Source: Caballeronia sp. M1242 (GTDB taxonomy: Bacteria; Pseudomonadota; Gammaproteobacteria; Burkholderiales; Burkholderiaceae). Taken from it: a stretch of 64,000 nucleotides of DNA. This document shows, in pieces, positions 36,407-46,459 of this stretch (position 1 is the first letter of the stretch; each line of letters starts with the position of its first letter). The notes beneath the pieces are model-generated. The model saw nothing but the letters and a program-made list of their open reading frames with translations, had not been told where the DNA came from and did no database searches. Made by a program: the position numbers and the translations under genes. The stretch spans positions 62,001-126,000 of the forward strand of contig NZ_CP071130.1 of the NCBI RefSeq assembly GCF_017220215.1. Direction: 5' to 3'.

Positions 36407-38660
36407 GTTATTAGCTGTGTGGCGGCAGCGGATGGCAGGAACCGTTGCTAACTGGCTTGCAACGCTTTGTAAGCTGCGTACGCGGCAGCGAACAGCGATC
36501 CGCCGCAAGATCGAGGACGGCAAGTTTTCTAAGGTGCCTACGCGGCAGCGAACGATATGACCCGGCGCACACCGGTGATTCGGCGCTTCTAAGCTGCCTA
36601 CGCGGCAGCGAACTCCGGGCGCGTCCATCGGTCAGCATCGCGCAATTTTCTAAGCTGCCTACGCGGCAGCGAACGCGCGCGACCTCGTCGCGCCGTACGG
36701 CATCAATTTCTAAGCTGCCTTCGCGGCAGCGAACCCCATGAACAAGCTGAGCGACATTCAGTCGATTTTCTAAGCTGCCTACGCGGCAGCGAACGCGAAG
36801 GCCCTGATGTCGGCGAAGATCAACGATTTCTAAGCTGCCTACGGGGCAGCGAACACGGCACTCTTCGTCATGCTCAACCCGAGCACTTTCTAAGCTGCCT
36901 ACGCGGCAGCGCACAGGTTTTCAGGAAGATGCCGACGCTGCGCAGTTTTCTAAGCTGCCTACGCGGCAGCGAACGACGAGATCCACATCCGCCGTTTGCA
37001 GGGCGATTTCTAAGCTGGCTACGCGGCAGCGAACGCCGCATGGATTAATGGTGCATCGGCGCGACGTTTCTAAGCTGCTTACGCGGCAGCGAACCGCCAC
37101 TCCTGGTACTTCTCGTAAAAGTAATCTTTCTAAGCTGCCTACGCGGCAGCGAACGCTGGTGGGGCGACGATCCGCTTCACCTGATCTTTCTAAGCTGCCT
37201 ACGCGGCAGCGAACAGCGTGCGCGATATCTGAAGATTTGCCACATATTTCTAAGCTGCCTACGCGGCAGCGAACACGGAGTTTGACATCACGACTCCGCC
37301 CCGGCTTTTCTAAGCTGCCTACGCGGCAGCGAACGCAGGACGACGTACTGACGACAGTCATGGTCTGTTTCTAAGCTGCCTACGCGGCAGCGAACCACGT
37401 AACGATCCGCGCGGGCAGTCGTCTGCTTTTCTAAGCTGCCTACGCGGCAGCGAACGTTGATCGTGGAAACCTTCGAGGAGTTGTTCGACTTTCTAAGCTG
37501 CCTACGCGGCAGCGAACGCTTGCAAGACACGCTGCAAGATGCGCGGTGGTTTCTAAGCTGCCTACGCGGCAGCGAACTATGGCGCGCCACACGCTGAGCG
37601 TCTAGGCGATTTTCTAAGCTGCCTACGCGGCAGCGAACGATCATCATCTCCGCGCGGAAGGTGTCGTATTTTTCTAAGCTGCCTACGCGGCAGCGAACGA
37701 GCGCGGGCGGTGTCTCAAGCGCTGGATATTTTTCTAAGCTGCCTACGCGGCAGCGAACTGCTACTGCGACGATAGTCTCACCAGGGACCATTTCTAAGCT
37801 GCCTACGCGGCAGCGAACGCCGAGGGCGTTTTCGGCGCGCGAGCTGCGGCTTTCTAAGCTGCCTACGCGGCAGCGAACGGGCGACGGCACTGGAAGCGGA
37901 GATTCTCGCATTTCTAAGCTGCCTACGCGGCAGCGAACGCGTCATGCAGGTGACAGCGAGCGACACGATCTTTTCTAAGCTGCCTACGCGGCAGCGAACC
38001 GACTTTCGGCTCGGCGTGGGGACGTTCGGCGTTTCTAAGCTGCCTACGCGGCAGCGAACGGCAACTCTCACCTCGACCGCCTGCGCGAAGATTTCTAAGC
38101 TGCCTACGCGGCAGCGAACCGGACGGCAATCCGACGGCGGATCCGTCCGAGTTTCTAAGCTGCCTACGCGGCAGCGAACGTCGGACAGGGCTTGCGCAAG
38201 GCCTGCGCTCGTTTCTAAGCTGCCTACGCGGCAGCGAACAGCACTTCGATGTTGTCGACCGAGTCGGAAAGTTTCTAAGCTGCCTACGCGGCAGCGAACC
38301 CGCTCGCTTACGCCGAAGGTCTGCTCGTCGATTTCTAAGCTGCCTACGCGGCAGCGAACGCGCAGCACGAGGCCGCCCGAACCCGTTCCCTTTTGTAAGC
38401 TGCCTACGCGGCAGCGAACGATGACAACGCATGACGACTGACCCGCGCGACTTTCTAAGCTGCCTACGCGGCAGCGAACGCGCCGCGAAGCTTCCGCATC
38501 GCGGTCGGCTATTTCTAAGCTGCCTACGCGGCAGCGAACTTATCGAGAAAAACATCGAGGCGGTTGCGGTAGTTTCTAAGCTGCCTACGCGGCAGCGAAC
38601 GTGGCCTACCGCGGCGCCGTAACATTCGACGATTTCTAAGCTGCCTACGCGGCAGCGAAC
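36407..38660 (-). CRISPR. Type I-F CRISPR array 2, about 38 repeats
   Basis: Thirty-seven repeats from 36466 to 38660 plus one decayed 27-bp repeat at 36407-36433 share the 28-bp consensus and orientation of array 1, with about 32-bp spacers (a few of 33-34). Single-base repeat variants cluster at the left, trailer, end (36466, 36526, 36707, 36827, 36887, 37007, 37067), while the leader-proximal repeats are nearly uniform apart from 38392. The spacer at 36735-36766 is a diverged homologue of that at 25203-25234 in array 1. The minus strand is transcribed, and the array ends at cas1. Confidence 0.98.
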
Positions 38661-38795
38661 TAGACACAAAACATGCGAACACTTTGATTCAAAGAGACAT
38701 TTCCCTCGCCAGACCTAGATAACCCAAAACCCCGCCACCATCGCAAGACCTTGATTCAAAAGGCGAGAAGGAGCCCGACGAAAAAAAGGCTTAAC
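38661..38795 (-). promoter_or_regulatory. Leader of array 2
   Basis: This leader has the same blocks as leader 1 at the same distances from the first repeat: GATTCAAA from 38686 (26 bp), ACCCAAA from 38722 (62 bp) and an A-run with TTAA at 38791 (131 bp). A second GATTCAAAAGG copy lies at about 38752. It should drive pre-crRNA transcription leftward and mark the integration end. Confidence 0.8.
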
Positions 38796-39054
38796 CGGCA
38801 ATCGTCGCATCGTCTGCACCCGGTCCCACGATTTTACCGACCGACGTCGCCGGCCAACACATCCACGATGACCGACTGCGTGTCAAAGCGTGCCGCTGGA
38901 CGGTCAAATGTGGAAAGCGAACAACCACCGCCGTACCGCGCAGGATCGGCTTACGCATCATCGACGCGGATGTCCCGGCGCTGCGGCGACCAGCACGTAA
39001 TGACCGGCGAGCCGTGCTTCAGACGGCGCCAAGACAACTGAACCACGACCGCAC
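38796..39054. other. Gap between leader 2 and the gnd terminator
   Basis: I see no gene, repeat or clear regulatory site in these 260 bp. Short open frames lack ribosome-binding sites and family signatures. It marks the right border of the CRISPR-Cas locus against housekeeping DNA. Confidence 0.5.
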
Positions 39055-39085
39055 AAACGACAAAGCCCCGGCCGAAGCCAGGGCT
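39055..39085 (-). terminator. Rho-independent terminator after gnd
   Basis: On the minus strand AGCCCTGGC and GCCGGGGCT form a 9-bp stem (one G-U pair) closed by a TTCG tetraloop, followed by TTTGTCGTTT. It lies about 58 bp after the gnd stop codon. Confidence 0.8.
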
Positions 39086-39142
39086 CTCTCAGCAGTCAGT
39101 GCAACACAAACCGCCCGTCGCGCCTAACTCATCAACCAGCAA

Positions 39143-40549
39143 TCACGCCCAATTGGCGTGAAAGCTCCCCGCCTTATCCGTCCGCTCGAACGTATGCGCG
39201 CCGAAGAAGTCCCGCTGCGCCTGCACCAGATTCGCCGGCAGCCGCTCCGACCGATACGCATCGAAATACGCAATCGCTGATGAAAACGCCGGCACCGGAA
39301 TACCCGCCTTCACCGCCGCGACGACGACATCGCGCAATGCGTCCTGATACTTCGCGGCAATATCGCTGAAATAAGGATCGAGCAGCAGATTCGCGAGGTC
39401 TTTATTCGTCGCATAAGCATCCGTGATCTTCTGCAAAAAGCGCGCGCGAATAATGCAGCCCGCCCGGAAAATCTTCGCGATCTCGCCGTATTGCAGATTC
39501 CAGTTGTACTCTTCCGACGCCGCGCGCAACTGCGCGAAGCCCTGCGCATAAGAAACGATCTTCGACAGATACAGCGCACGCCGCACCGACTCGATGAACG
39601 CCGCGCGATCGCCGTCGAACTTCGGCGTCGGCCCCGACAGCACCTTGCTCGCCGCCACGCGCTGATCCTTCAGCGACGACAGCACGCGCGCAAACACCGC
39701 TTCCGTAATCAGCGGCAGCGGCGCGCCGAGATCCAGCGCGTTCTGGCTCGTCCACTTGCCCGTGCCCTTTTGCGCCGCGCGATCCAGAATGACATCGACC
39801 AAATCCTTGCCTGTTTCCTCGTCCTTCTTCGAGAAAATCTTTGACGTGATCTCGATCAGGTAGCTGTCCAGCTCGCCCTGGTTCCACTCGACATAGACCT
39901 TGCCCAACTCTTCGTTCGACAGCCCCGCGACGCGCTTCAGCACATCGTAGCTTTCGGCGATCAGCTGCATGTCGCCGTACTCGATGCCGTTGTGCACCAT
40001 CTTCACGAAATGGCCCGCGCCGTCCGGGCCCATGTAGGCGACGCACGGCTCGCCGTCCGGCGCTTTCGCGGCGATTTCAGTGAGGATCGGGGCGACCAAT
40101 TCGTACGCTTCCTTCTGTCCGCCCGGCATGATCGACGGCCCTTTCAGCGCGCCTTCCTCGCCGCCGGACACGCCCGTGCCGATGAAATGCAGCCCCGACT
40201 TCGCGAGGTCCTGATTGCGGCGGATGGTGTCGGTGAAATGCGTGTTGCCGCCGTCGATGAGGATGTCGCCCTTCTCCAGCAGCGGACGCAGCGCCGCGAT
40301 GGTGTCGTCGGTGCCGGCGCCGGCTTTCACCATCATCAGAATGCGGCGCGGCGTTTCGAGCGACTGCACGAACTCTTCGAGCGTGTACGTGGGCACGAGC
40401 TTCTTGTCGGGGTGTTCGGCAATCAGTTCGTCGGTTCTGGCGCGGCTGCGGTTGTAGACCGACACAGCGTGCCCGCGGCTCTCGATGTTCAAGGCCAGAT
40501 TGCTGCCCATGACGGCGAGACCCACCACGCCGATAGCTTGTTTGCTCAT
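39143..40549 (-). CDS. gnd: 6-phosphogluconate dehydrogenase, decarboxylating
   Basis: The 468-residue enzyme oxidises 6-phosphogluconate to ribulose 5-phosphate with NADP in the pentose phosphate pathway. It shows the Rossmann motif [41 protein letters not shown], the catalytic Lys/Glu stretch [17 protein letters not shown] and the C-terminal tail [12 protein letters not shown]. The length matches the long (E. coli-type) form. GGAGATC precedes the ATG, and it is transcribed alone. Confidence 0.96.
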   Translation of the reverse strand: MSKQAIGVVGLAVMGSNLALNIESRGHAVSVYNRSRARTDELIAEHPDKKLVPTYTLEEFVQSLETPRRILMMVKAGAGTDDTIAALRPLLEKGDILIDGGNTHFTDTIRRNQDLAKSGLHFIGTGVSGGEEGALKGPSIMPGGQKEAYELVAPILTEIAAKAPDGEPCVAYMGPDGAGHFVKMVHNGIEYGDMQLIAESYDVLKRVAGLSNEELGKVYVEWNQGELDSYLIEITSKIFSKKDEETGKDLVDVILDRAAQKGTGKWTSQNALDLGAPLPLITEAVFARVLSSLKDQRVAASKVLSGPTPKFDGDRAAFIESVRRALYLSKIVSYAQGFAQLRAASEEYNWNLQYGEIAKIFRAGCIIRARFLQKITDAYATNKDLANLLLDPYFSDIAAKYQDALRDVVVAAVKAGIPVPAFSSAIAYFDAYRSERLPANLVQAQRDFFGAHTFERTDKAGSFHANWA

Positions 40550-40833
40550 GCTTGATCTCCGAATGACCGAAGCGATCGCGGCTCGTGGCGCGTGTCGCTT
40601 CGGGAAAGAAACGTGTCGATTGAATGCGGGCTTCGCGCGGGAGGGGTCGTCCTCATGTCCGACCGGCGAAGGATTGCGCCGCCGCCCGGCCGGTGCGCGA
40701 GCGCAGACCGCCCGAATTTACCACTTCGGGCGGTATCCGGCAGCGTGCGCGGTTGTGCGCGGCGCGGTTCGCCGGCATAGAATGGACGCCCGCCATCGGC
40801 GCAACGCGCCAAGAGCCACGCAATCAACGAATC
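40550..40833. other. Intergenic region between gnd and the GIY-YIG-like gene
   Basis: This is the divergent promoter region of about 280 bp. Frames are open through it in phase with the next gene, but codon content and the lack of a ribosome-binding site argue against an N-terminal extension. No operator stands out. Confidence 0.45.
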
Positions 40834-41175
40834 ATGGCGCTTTCCCGGCGCACGCGAGCGCATCACTATTCGGTTTATGTCGTCGAACTCTCGGACGCGG
40901 TCTGGAACGAAGCGCGCTTTCGTCGTGCGAATCCGGATTACGTGCTCGGCAAGCCGTTCGTGTATGTCGGCATGACGGGCGTGGACCCTGACGTGCGTTT
41001 CGACAAGCACAAGGCGGGCATTCAGTCGAACCGTTATGTGCGCGAATTCGGGCTGCGGCTCCTGCCGCATCTGTACGAGATGTACAACCCGATGCCCTAC
41101 GACGGCGCACGCGACATGGAAGTGGAACTGGCGATCGGCTTGCGCGAAGCGGGCTACGGCGTCTGGCAGGCATAG
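40834..41175 (+). CDS. Small GIY-YIG-like protein
   Basis: The 113-residue protein has the two short strands that name the GIY-YIG fold in divergent form (HYSVYVVELSD and PFVYVGMTGVDPDVRFDKHK), followed by a helix with Arg and His and a C-terminal EVELAIGLREAGYGVWQ helix with Glu. Whether a nuclease active site is complete cannot be decided from sequence. Close relatives in Burkholderiaceae are annotated as hypothetical proteins. The ATG at 40834 (MALSRRTRAHHYSV) starts at the domain edge. The next gene on this strand is 39 bp away. Confidence 0.7.
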   Translation: MALSRRTRAHHYSVYVVELSDAVWNEARFRRANPDYVLGKPFVYVGMTGVDPDVRFDKHKAGIQSNRYVREFGLRLLPHLYEMYNPMPYDGARDMEVELAIGLREAGYGVWQA

Positions 41176-41214
41176 CGGCGAACATCGGACAACCATTGCG
41201 ATAAGGAGCGAGAC

Positions 41215-42153
41215 ATGCGGATTCTGGTCGTGGGCGCGGGGGCGATCGGCGGTTATTTCGGCGCGCGGCTTTTGGAAGCGGGCAGGGACGTGACCTTCCT
41301 CGTGCGTGAACGCCGCGCCAAGCGGCTGCGCGCAAGCGGCCTGAAGGTGCGAAGCCCTGAAGGCGATTTGACGTTCGCGAATCCGCCTATCGTTCTCGCG
41401 CAGGATATCCATCAGCCTTTCGATCTCATTCTGCTGAGTTGCAAAGCCTACGATCTGCAAGGCGCGATCGATTCCTTCGCGCCCGCCGTCGGTCCCGACA
41501 CGGCCATCTTGCCGCTCCTGAACGGCATGGCTCATCTCGATGCGCTCGACGCGCGCTTCGAAGCCGCGAACGTGCTCGGCGGCCAATGCGTGATTGCCGC
41601 GACGCTCGATGCCGAAGGCACCATCGTGCATTTGAACAACATGCAGTCGATGACCATCGGCGAGCGCGCGGGCGGCCGGACGCCGCGCATCGACGCCATC
41701 GCGCAGCAACTCGGCGGCGCGCGCTTCGAACTGAATGTGAGCGAGAACGTCCTCCAGTCGATGTGGGACAAGTGGGTCTTTCTCGCGACGCTCGCGAGCG
41801 GCACGTGTCTGATGCGCGCGCCGATCGGCGACATCGTGGCCGCGCCGGCCGGCGAAGAGCTGCTGCGACGGCTGTTCGACGAATGCCGCGGCATCGCCGC
41901 CGACAACGGCCACGCGCCCGGCGACGCGGTGCTCGCGCGTGCGCGTGCGTTCTTCTCCGAGCGCGGCTCGCAGATGACAGCCTCCATGCTGCGCGATATT
42001 GAGAACAACGCGCCGATCGAAGCGGACCATATCGTCGGCGATCTGCTGGCGCGGCGAAAGTCGGCGGTGGATGTGTCGTCGTCCGTGCTGGCTACGGCGT
42101 ATGCGCATCTGAAGGCATACGAAGCAAGGCGGGCGCGCGCTTCTCAGGCATGA
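41215..42153 (+). CDS. panE: 2-dehydropantoate 2-reductase family protein (PanE/ApbA)
   Basis: The 312-residue NADPH-dependent reductase of the ketopantoate family shows the N-terminal nucleotide motif ILVVGAGAIGGYFGARLLEAG, LILLSCKAYDLQGAIDSF with the conserved Lys, and SMWDKWVFLATLASGTCLMRA carrying the catalytic-Lys region. PanE makes pantoate for CoA biosynthesis, but Burkholderiaceae carry several paralogues, so this copy may act on another 2-keto acid. AAGGAGCGAGAC precedes the ATG. Confidence 0.85.
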   Translation: MRILVVGAGAIGGYFGARLLEAGRDVTFLVRERRAKRLRASGLKVRSPEGDLTFANPPIVLAQDIHQPFDLILLSCKAYDLQGAIDSFAPAVGPDTAILPLLNGMAHLDALDARFEAANVLGGQCVIAATLDAEGTIVHLNNMQSMTIGERAGGRTPRIDAIAQQLGGARFELNVSENVLQSMWDKWVFLATLASGTCLMRAPIGDIVAAPAGEELLRRLFDECRGIAADNGHAPGDAVLARARAFFSERGSQMTASMLRDIENNAPIEADHIVGDLLARRKSAVDVSSSVLATAYAHLKAYEARRARASQA

Positions 42154-42234
42154 ACCCGCGCGCGGGCCGCTTCTGCCGCGCGGTCCGACGCTGTACGCTC
42201 TCGGCTTTTGCCGCTTTTTGCCCCTCACCGCGCC

Positions 42235-42780
42235 ATGCCACCGGATTCCGCCCGTCCCACGATTCCCGAACTTTTCTTAGGTTTTCTGACGCTCGGCCTC
42301 ACGGCGTTTGGCGGCGCGCTGCCGCTCGCGCGACGCGAGATCGTCGAGCGCCGCAAATGGCTCGACGCCGAAGCCTTCACCGATTTGCTCGGCCTCTGTC
42401 AGTTCCTGCCGGGCGGCAACGTGATCAATCTATCCGTGGCTGTCGGCATGCGCTTTCGCGGCGTGCCGGGCGCGATTGCCGGTCTGCTCGGTCTGCTCGT
42501 CGGGCCGTCGCTGATCGTGATCGGGCTCGGCGTCATCTACCAACGCACGCATCAGGACCCGCGCGTCGCGCATCTCTTCGCCGGGCTCGCGGCGGCCGCG
42601 GCGGGACTCTTGATCGCGATGGCCGTGAAGCTGCTCTGGCCGCTGCGCAAGAAGCCGGAGGCCGCCGCCGTCGCGCTCGTGATGTTCGCTGGCATCGCGT
42701 TGCTGCGCACGCCGCTGCTCCCGTCGATGCTCGTGCTCACGCCCATTTCGGTGCTGATCGCCTGGAAGGTGCGCCGATGA
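42235..42780 (+). CDS. Chromate transporter, N-terminal half-protein
   Basis: This 181-residue membrane protein is a single CHR domain: ELFLGFLTLGLTAFGGALPLARREIVERRKWLD, then FLPGGNVINLSVAVGMRFRGVPGA, the half-site motif of ChrA. Short-chain CHR proteins work as pairs encoded by adjacent genes. The start at 42235 places the Pro-rich N-terminus before TM1. It overlaps the second half gene by 4 bp (ATGA). Chromate or sulfate-like oxyanion export is known for the family; the substrate here is unproven. Confidence 0.88.
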   Translation: MPPDSARPTIPELFLGFLTLGLTAFGGALPLARREIVERRKWLDAEAFTDLLGLCQFLPGGNVINLSVAVGMRFRGVPGAIAGLLGLLVGPSLIVIGLGVIYQRTHQDPRVAHLFAGLAAAAAGLLIAMAVKLLWPLRKKPEAAAVALVMFAGIALLRTPLLPSMLVLTPISVLIAWKVRR

Positions 42781-43304
42781 AAGACGATCTGTTCTCGCTC
42801 GCGACCATCTTCAGCCAGTTGTCGTTGCTCGCGTTCGGCGGCGGCAACACCATCCTGCCGGAGATGCAGCGGCAGGTCGTGCAGGTGCATCACTGGATGA
42901 CGAAGGCGGATTTCTCCGCGCTCTTCGCGCTCGCGCAGGCCGCGCCGGGGCCGAACATGATGGTCGTCACGCTGATCGGCTGGCATGTCGCGGGATGGCC
43001 GGGCGTGCTGGTGACGTCGCTCGCGAAGTTCGGGCCGTCGTCGCTCGTGACGATTCTCGCGCTGCACGCGTGGGAGCGCTTCAAGGACCGCCCGTGGCGG
43101 CGCTATGTGCAGCTCGGGCTCGTGCCGATTACCGTCGGACTCGTCGCGGCGAGCGCGCTTTTGATTGCGGAGGCGTCGGACCGCGCGGCGGTGCTCGTCG
43201 GCATCACGGCGGTCGTCGCGGTGCTCGCGTACAGGACGAAGCTGCATCCGCTGTGGCTGCTCGCGGGCGGCGCGCTGATCGGGATGTCGGGCTTCGGGCA
43301 GTGA
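42777..43304 (+). CDS. Chromate transporter, C-terminal half-protein
   Basis: The 175-residue partner of the preceding gene is again one CHR domain (FSQLSLLAFGGGNTILPEMQRQVV, FALAQAAPGPNMMVVTLIGWHVAGWPG) with about five to six hydrophobic segments. The ATGA overlap with the upstream gene implies equal synthesis and a heterodimer equivalent to a full-length ChrA. Confidence 0.88.
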   Translation: MKDDLFSLATIFSQLSLLAFGGGNTILPEMQRQVVQVHHWMTKADFSALFALAQAAPGPNMMVVTLIGWHVAGWPGVLVTSLAKFGPSSLVTILALHAWERFKDRPWRRYVQLGLVPITVGLVAASALLIAEASDRAAVLVGITAVVAVLAYRTKLHPLWLLAGGALIGMSGFGQ

Positions 43305-43516
43305 CCGAACAACGGCGAATTGATTGTGACTGGCGGTTCTTCGGGAGCAAACGAGCAAGGCAAGAGGGCGCTAACGGCTAAAGGCGCGCTCATGACCGGC
43401 TCGGCCCAGCAACCGACGAATGACTAGCTGCCGCGCTACGGCCACGAACCGGCTGAGCGCCAACCTGGCAGGCTTCCTGCTGCTTCTCAAGCCGATGCAA
43501 ACACGAGGAACGCGCC

Positions 43517-43855
43517 ATGACCATGACCACCGAATACGCGAAGACCGCGCCCGACCGCAGCGAAATCGACGCGATGACCGCGCCGACCGTCGTCGAGTTC
43601 GGCACGGACTGGTGCGGCTTCTGCCGCGCCGCGCAGCCGTTGATTGCGCAGGCGTTTCAGGCGCATCGCGGCGTGCATCACATCAAGATCGAAGATGGCA
43701 GCGGCCGGCCGCTCGGCCGATCCTTCCGCGTGAAGCTGTGGCCGACGCTCATCTTCATGCTCGAAGGCAAGGAAGTCGCGCGCCTCGTGCGCCCGGGCGA
43801 CGTCGGAGAAATTCGCGACGCGCTCGCGCTCATCGACGAGCCGCTCGCCGAATAA
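43517..43855 (+). CDS. Thioredoxin-family protein with CGFC active site
   Basis: The 112-residue cytoplasmic thioredoxin fold has FGTDWCGFCRAAQPLI (Cys33 and Cys36; CGFC instead of the usual CGPC) and the cis-Pro loop LWPTLIFMLEGKEVARLVRPG. Exchange of Pro for Phe between the cysteines alters redox potential in related proteins, so it may serve a specific partner. GAGGAACGCGCC precedes the ATG. It stands alone between the chromate transporter and the GntR regulator. Confidence 0.87.
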   Translation: MTMTTEYAKTAPDRSEIDAMTAPTVVEFGTDWCGFCRAAQPLIAQAFQAHRGVHHIKIEDGSGRPLGRSFRVKLWPTLIFMLEGKEVARLVRPGDVGEIRDALALIDEPLAE

Positions 43856-43914
43856 TCGCTCGCGCTTCTTAGCGCGCTCAGGGTTATCGCCAGCAAGACA
43901 GCGCCGCGCCTGAC

Positions 43915-44661
43915 TTGTATGATGACCCGATGACTTTGCACCCGTCCACGCCGCGCCTGTTCGAAAAGATTCCGCCTCGCGCGTTGTCGGACACGGTCGC
44001 GCAGCAATTGCAGACGCTGATCGAGAACGGCAGTTTCGCCGCGACGGGCAAGCTGCCGAGCGAAGCCGTGCTCGCGCAGGAGTTCGGCGTGAGCCGCACG
44101 GTGATCCGCGAAGCCGTCTCGCGTCTGAAGAACGAAGGCATGGTCGAGCCGCGGCAGGGCAGCGGCGTGTTCATCGTGGAGCGGGCGGGCATCCGGCCGC
44201 TGCGCATCGACTATGCGCAGGCCGTCGAGCCGGGCGCGGTGGTGCAGATTCTCGCGCTGCGTCGCGCCATCGAAGCCGAAGTGGCATCCGAAGCTGCGAT
44301 GCATCGCACGAACGCGCATATGCAGGCTATCGACGCGGCGCTCAGCCGTATCGACGAAGCCGTGCGCGAGGGGCGCGACGGCGTGGCCGAAGACGTGGCG
44401 TTTCATCGCGAGATCGCGAACGCGACCGGCAATCCGTATTTTTTGAAGACGCTCGCTTTTCTCAATCAGTATCTGGAGGCGGGCACGGTCGTCACGCGCC
44501 GCAACGAAGCGCTGCGCGAGGACTTCTCGCGGCAGGTGCGCGAGGAGCATGCCGCGATCGCCGACGCCATCCGCGCGGGCGACGCCGTGGCCGCGCGCAA
44601 CGCCGCGCAGACGCATCTCATCAACGCCGCGCGCCGTCTCGCGGAAGCGGGCATTCGCTAA
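43915..44661 (+). CDS. GntR/FadR-family transcriptional regulator
   Basis: This 248-residue regulator has an N-terminal winged HTH (LPSEAVLAQEFGVSRTVIREAVSRLKNEGMVEPRQGSG) and an all-helical FCD domain with the metal/ligand pattern typical of the FadR subfamily (VAFHREIANATGNPYF). An ATG five codons later is an alternative start. It begins the cluster with ltnD, otnI and denD relatives, so it is probably their substrate-responsive repressor. Confidence 0.9.
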   Translation: MYDDPMTLHPSTPRLFEKIPPRALSDTVAQQLQTLIENGSFAATGKLPSEAVLAQEFGVSRTVIREAVSRLKNEGMVEPRQGSGVFIVERAGIRPLRIDYAQAVEPGAVVQILALRRAIEAEVASEAAMHRTNAHMQAIDAALSRIDEAVREGRDGVAEDVAFHREIANATGNPYFLKTLAFLNQYLEAGTVVTRRNEALREDFSRQVREEHAAIADAIRAGDAVAARNAAQTHLINAARRLAEAGIR

Positions 44662-44688
44662 CACTTCACATCAAACCAGAGGAACGCC

Positions 44689-45582
44689 ATGTCGAGAAAC
44701 GTCGGAGTCATCGGGCTGGGCGCCATGGGAATGGGCGTCGCGCGCTCACTCTTGCGGGCGGGATTCGCCGTCCATGCGTGCGACGTGCGCCGCGACGTGC
44801 TCGACGCCTTCGCTGCGGAAGGCGGCATCGCGTGCGCGTCGCCGGCGGAATTGGGCGGCAAGTGCGATGTCGTCGTGACCCTCGTCGTCAACGCGGCGCA
44901 GACGGAAGCCGTGCTGTTTGGCGACTCCGGCGCCGTCGACGCGATGAAGCCGGGCAGCGTCGTGCTGGCCTGCGCGACGGTCGCGCCCGCGTTCGCCGTG
45001 CAACTGGGCGAGCGCATCGCGCAAAAAGGCGTGCTGATGCTCGACTCGCCCGTGTCCGGCGGCGCGGCGAAGGCCGCATCCGGCGAAATGACGATGATGA
45101 CTTCCGGCCCCGCCGCCGCCTACGCCGCGTGCGAAGACGTGCTCGACGCGATGGCCGGCAAGGTGTATCGGCTCGGCGACGCTCACGGCGCGGGCTCGAA
45201 GGTCAAGATCATCAATCAACTGCTCGCGGGCGTGCATATCGCGGCGGCCGCCGAAGCGATGGCGCTCGGCCTGCGCGAAGGCGTCGATCCGGAGGCGCTG
45301 TACGACGTCATCACGCACAGCGCAGGCAATTCGTGGATGTTCGAGAACCGCGTGCCGCATATCCTCGCGGGCGACACCACGCCGCTTTCCGCCGTCGATA
45401 TTTTCGTGAAAGACCTGGGCCTCGTGCTCGATACGGCGCGCACCACCAAGTTTCCGCTGCCGCTTTCTGCCGCCGCGCATCAGATGTTCATGATGGCGTC
45501 GACGGCCGGGTACGGCGGCGAGGACGATTCCTCGGTCATCAAGATCTTTCCCGGCATCGAGCTTCCGAAAGGGGCGAAGTGA
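44689..45582 (+). CDS. ltnD: L-threonate dehydrogenase-like NAD-dependent oxidoreductase
   Basis: The 297-residue 3-hydroxyisobutyrate dehydrogenase-family enzyme shows the nucleotide motif VIGLGAMGMGVARSLLRAGF, the substrate motif LDSPVSGGAAKAASGEMTMM and the catalytic-Lys helix GSKVKIINQLLAGVHIAAAAEAM. Position beside OtnI- and DenD-like genes points to LtnD, which oxidises L-threonate to 2-oxo-tetronate. AGAGGAACGCC lies before the ATG, 27 bp after the regulator stop. Confidence 0.82.
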   Translation: MSRNVGVIGLGAMGMGVARSLLRAGFAVHACDVRRDVLDAFAAEGGIACASPAELGGKCDVVVTLVVNAAQTEAVLFGDSGAVDAMKPGSVVLACATVAPAFAVQLGERIAQKGVLMLDSPVSGGAAKAASGEMTMMTSGPAAAYAACEDVLDAMAGKVYRLGDAHGAGSKVKIINQLLAGVHIAAAAEAMALGLREGVDPEALYDVITHSAGNSWMFENRVPHILAGDTTPLSAVDIFVKDLGLVLDTARTTKFPLPLSAAAHQMFMMASTAGYGGEDDSSVIKIFPGIELPKGAK

Positions 45583-45633
45583 CGCCAGATGCAGTAAGCC
45601 GAGCCGCCACAAGACACTGAAGGAGAACACGCG

Positions 45634-46422
45634 ATGCCTCGCTTCGCCGCGAATCTGACGATGATGTACCCCGAAAACGCGTTCCTCGACCGCTTCGCCG
45701 CCGCCGCGAAAGACGGCTTCAAGGCGGTCGAATTCCTGTTCCCATACGACTTCCCCGCCGCCGACATCAAGGCGCGCCTGACCGACAACGGCCTCACGCA
45801 GGCGCTTTTCAACGCGCCGCCCGGCGACTGGGCGGCGGGCGAGCGCGGCATCGCGTCGTTGCCGGGGCGCGAGGACGAATTCCGGCAAAGCATCGACAAG
45901 GCGCTCGAGTACACGGCCGCGCTCGGCAACAAGAAGCTGCACGTGATGGCCGGCCTCATCGCGCCGGATCAGCCGCGCGACGAGCACGGCGCCGTCTATC
46001 TGCGCAATCTCGAATACGCGGCGAAAGCGGCGCAGTCGGCGGGCGTCGGCATCGTGATCGAGCCGATCAACACGCGCGATATTCCCGGCTTCTTCCTGAA
46101 TCGACAGGACGAGGCGCAAGCCATCTGCGATGAAATCGGCGCGCCGAATCTGCAAGTGCAGTTCGACATCTATCACTGCCAGATCGTCGAAGGCGATATC
46201 GCCGTGAAACTCAAGCGCGACATGAAGCGGCCGAACGCCGGCATCGGGCACATTCAGATTGCGGGCGTGCCGGACCGCAACGAGCCGGATATTGGCGAGC
46301 TGAACTATCCGTATCTGTTCGAACTGATCGATTCGCTCGGCTACGACGGATGGATCGGCTGCGAATACCGGCCGAAAGCGGGTACGTCCGAAGGTCTCGG
46401 CTGGCTGAAGCCTTATCTGTGA
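45634..46422 (+). CDS. otnI: 2-oxo-tetronate isomerase / hydroxypyruvate isomerase family
   Basis: The 262-residue TIM-barrel protein of the Hyi/OtnI family starts [30 protein letters not shown] and has metal-binding motifs [32 protein letters not shown] and [15 protein letters not shown]. OtnI interconverts 2-oxo-tetronate and 3-oxo-tetronate in threonate/erythronate degradation; Hyi of glyoxylate metabolism is the alternative, but context favours OtnI. GAAGGAGAACACGCG is the ribosome-binding region. Confidence 0.85.
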   Translation: MPRFAANLTMMYPENAFLDRFAAAAKDGFKAVEFLFPYDFPAADIKARLTDNGLTQALFNAPPGDWAAGERGIASLPGREDEFRQSIDKALEYTAALGNKKLHVMAGLIAPDQPRDEHGAVYLRNLEYAAKAAQSAGVGIVIEPINTRDIPGFFLNRQDEAQAICDEIGAPNLQVQFDIYHCQIVEGDIAVKLKRDMKRPNAGIGHIQIAGVPDRNEPDIGELNYPYLFELIDSLGYDGWIGCEYRPKAGTSEGLGWLKPYL

Positions 46423-46459
46423 TGCGTGTGATGCGTGTGATGCGTTTCGGAGCGACGAC

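Noticed and set aside
38751..39041. A 96-codon frame beside leader 2
   Set aside because: It starts inside the leader, lacks a ribosome-binding site and has no recognisable family.
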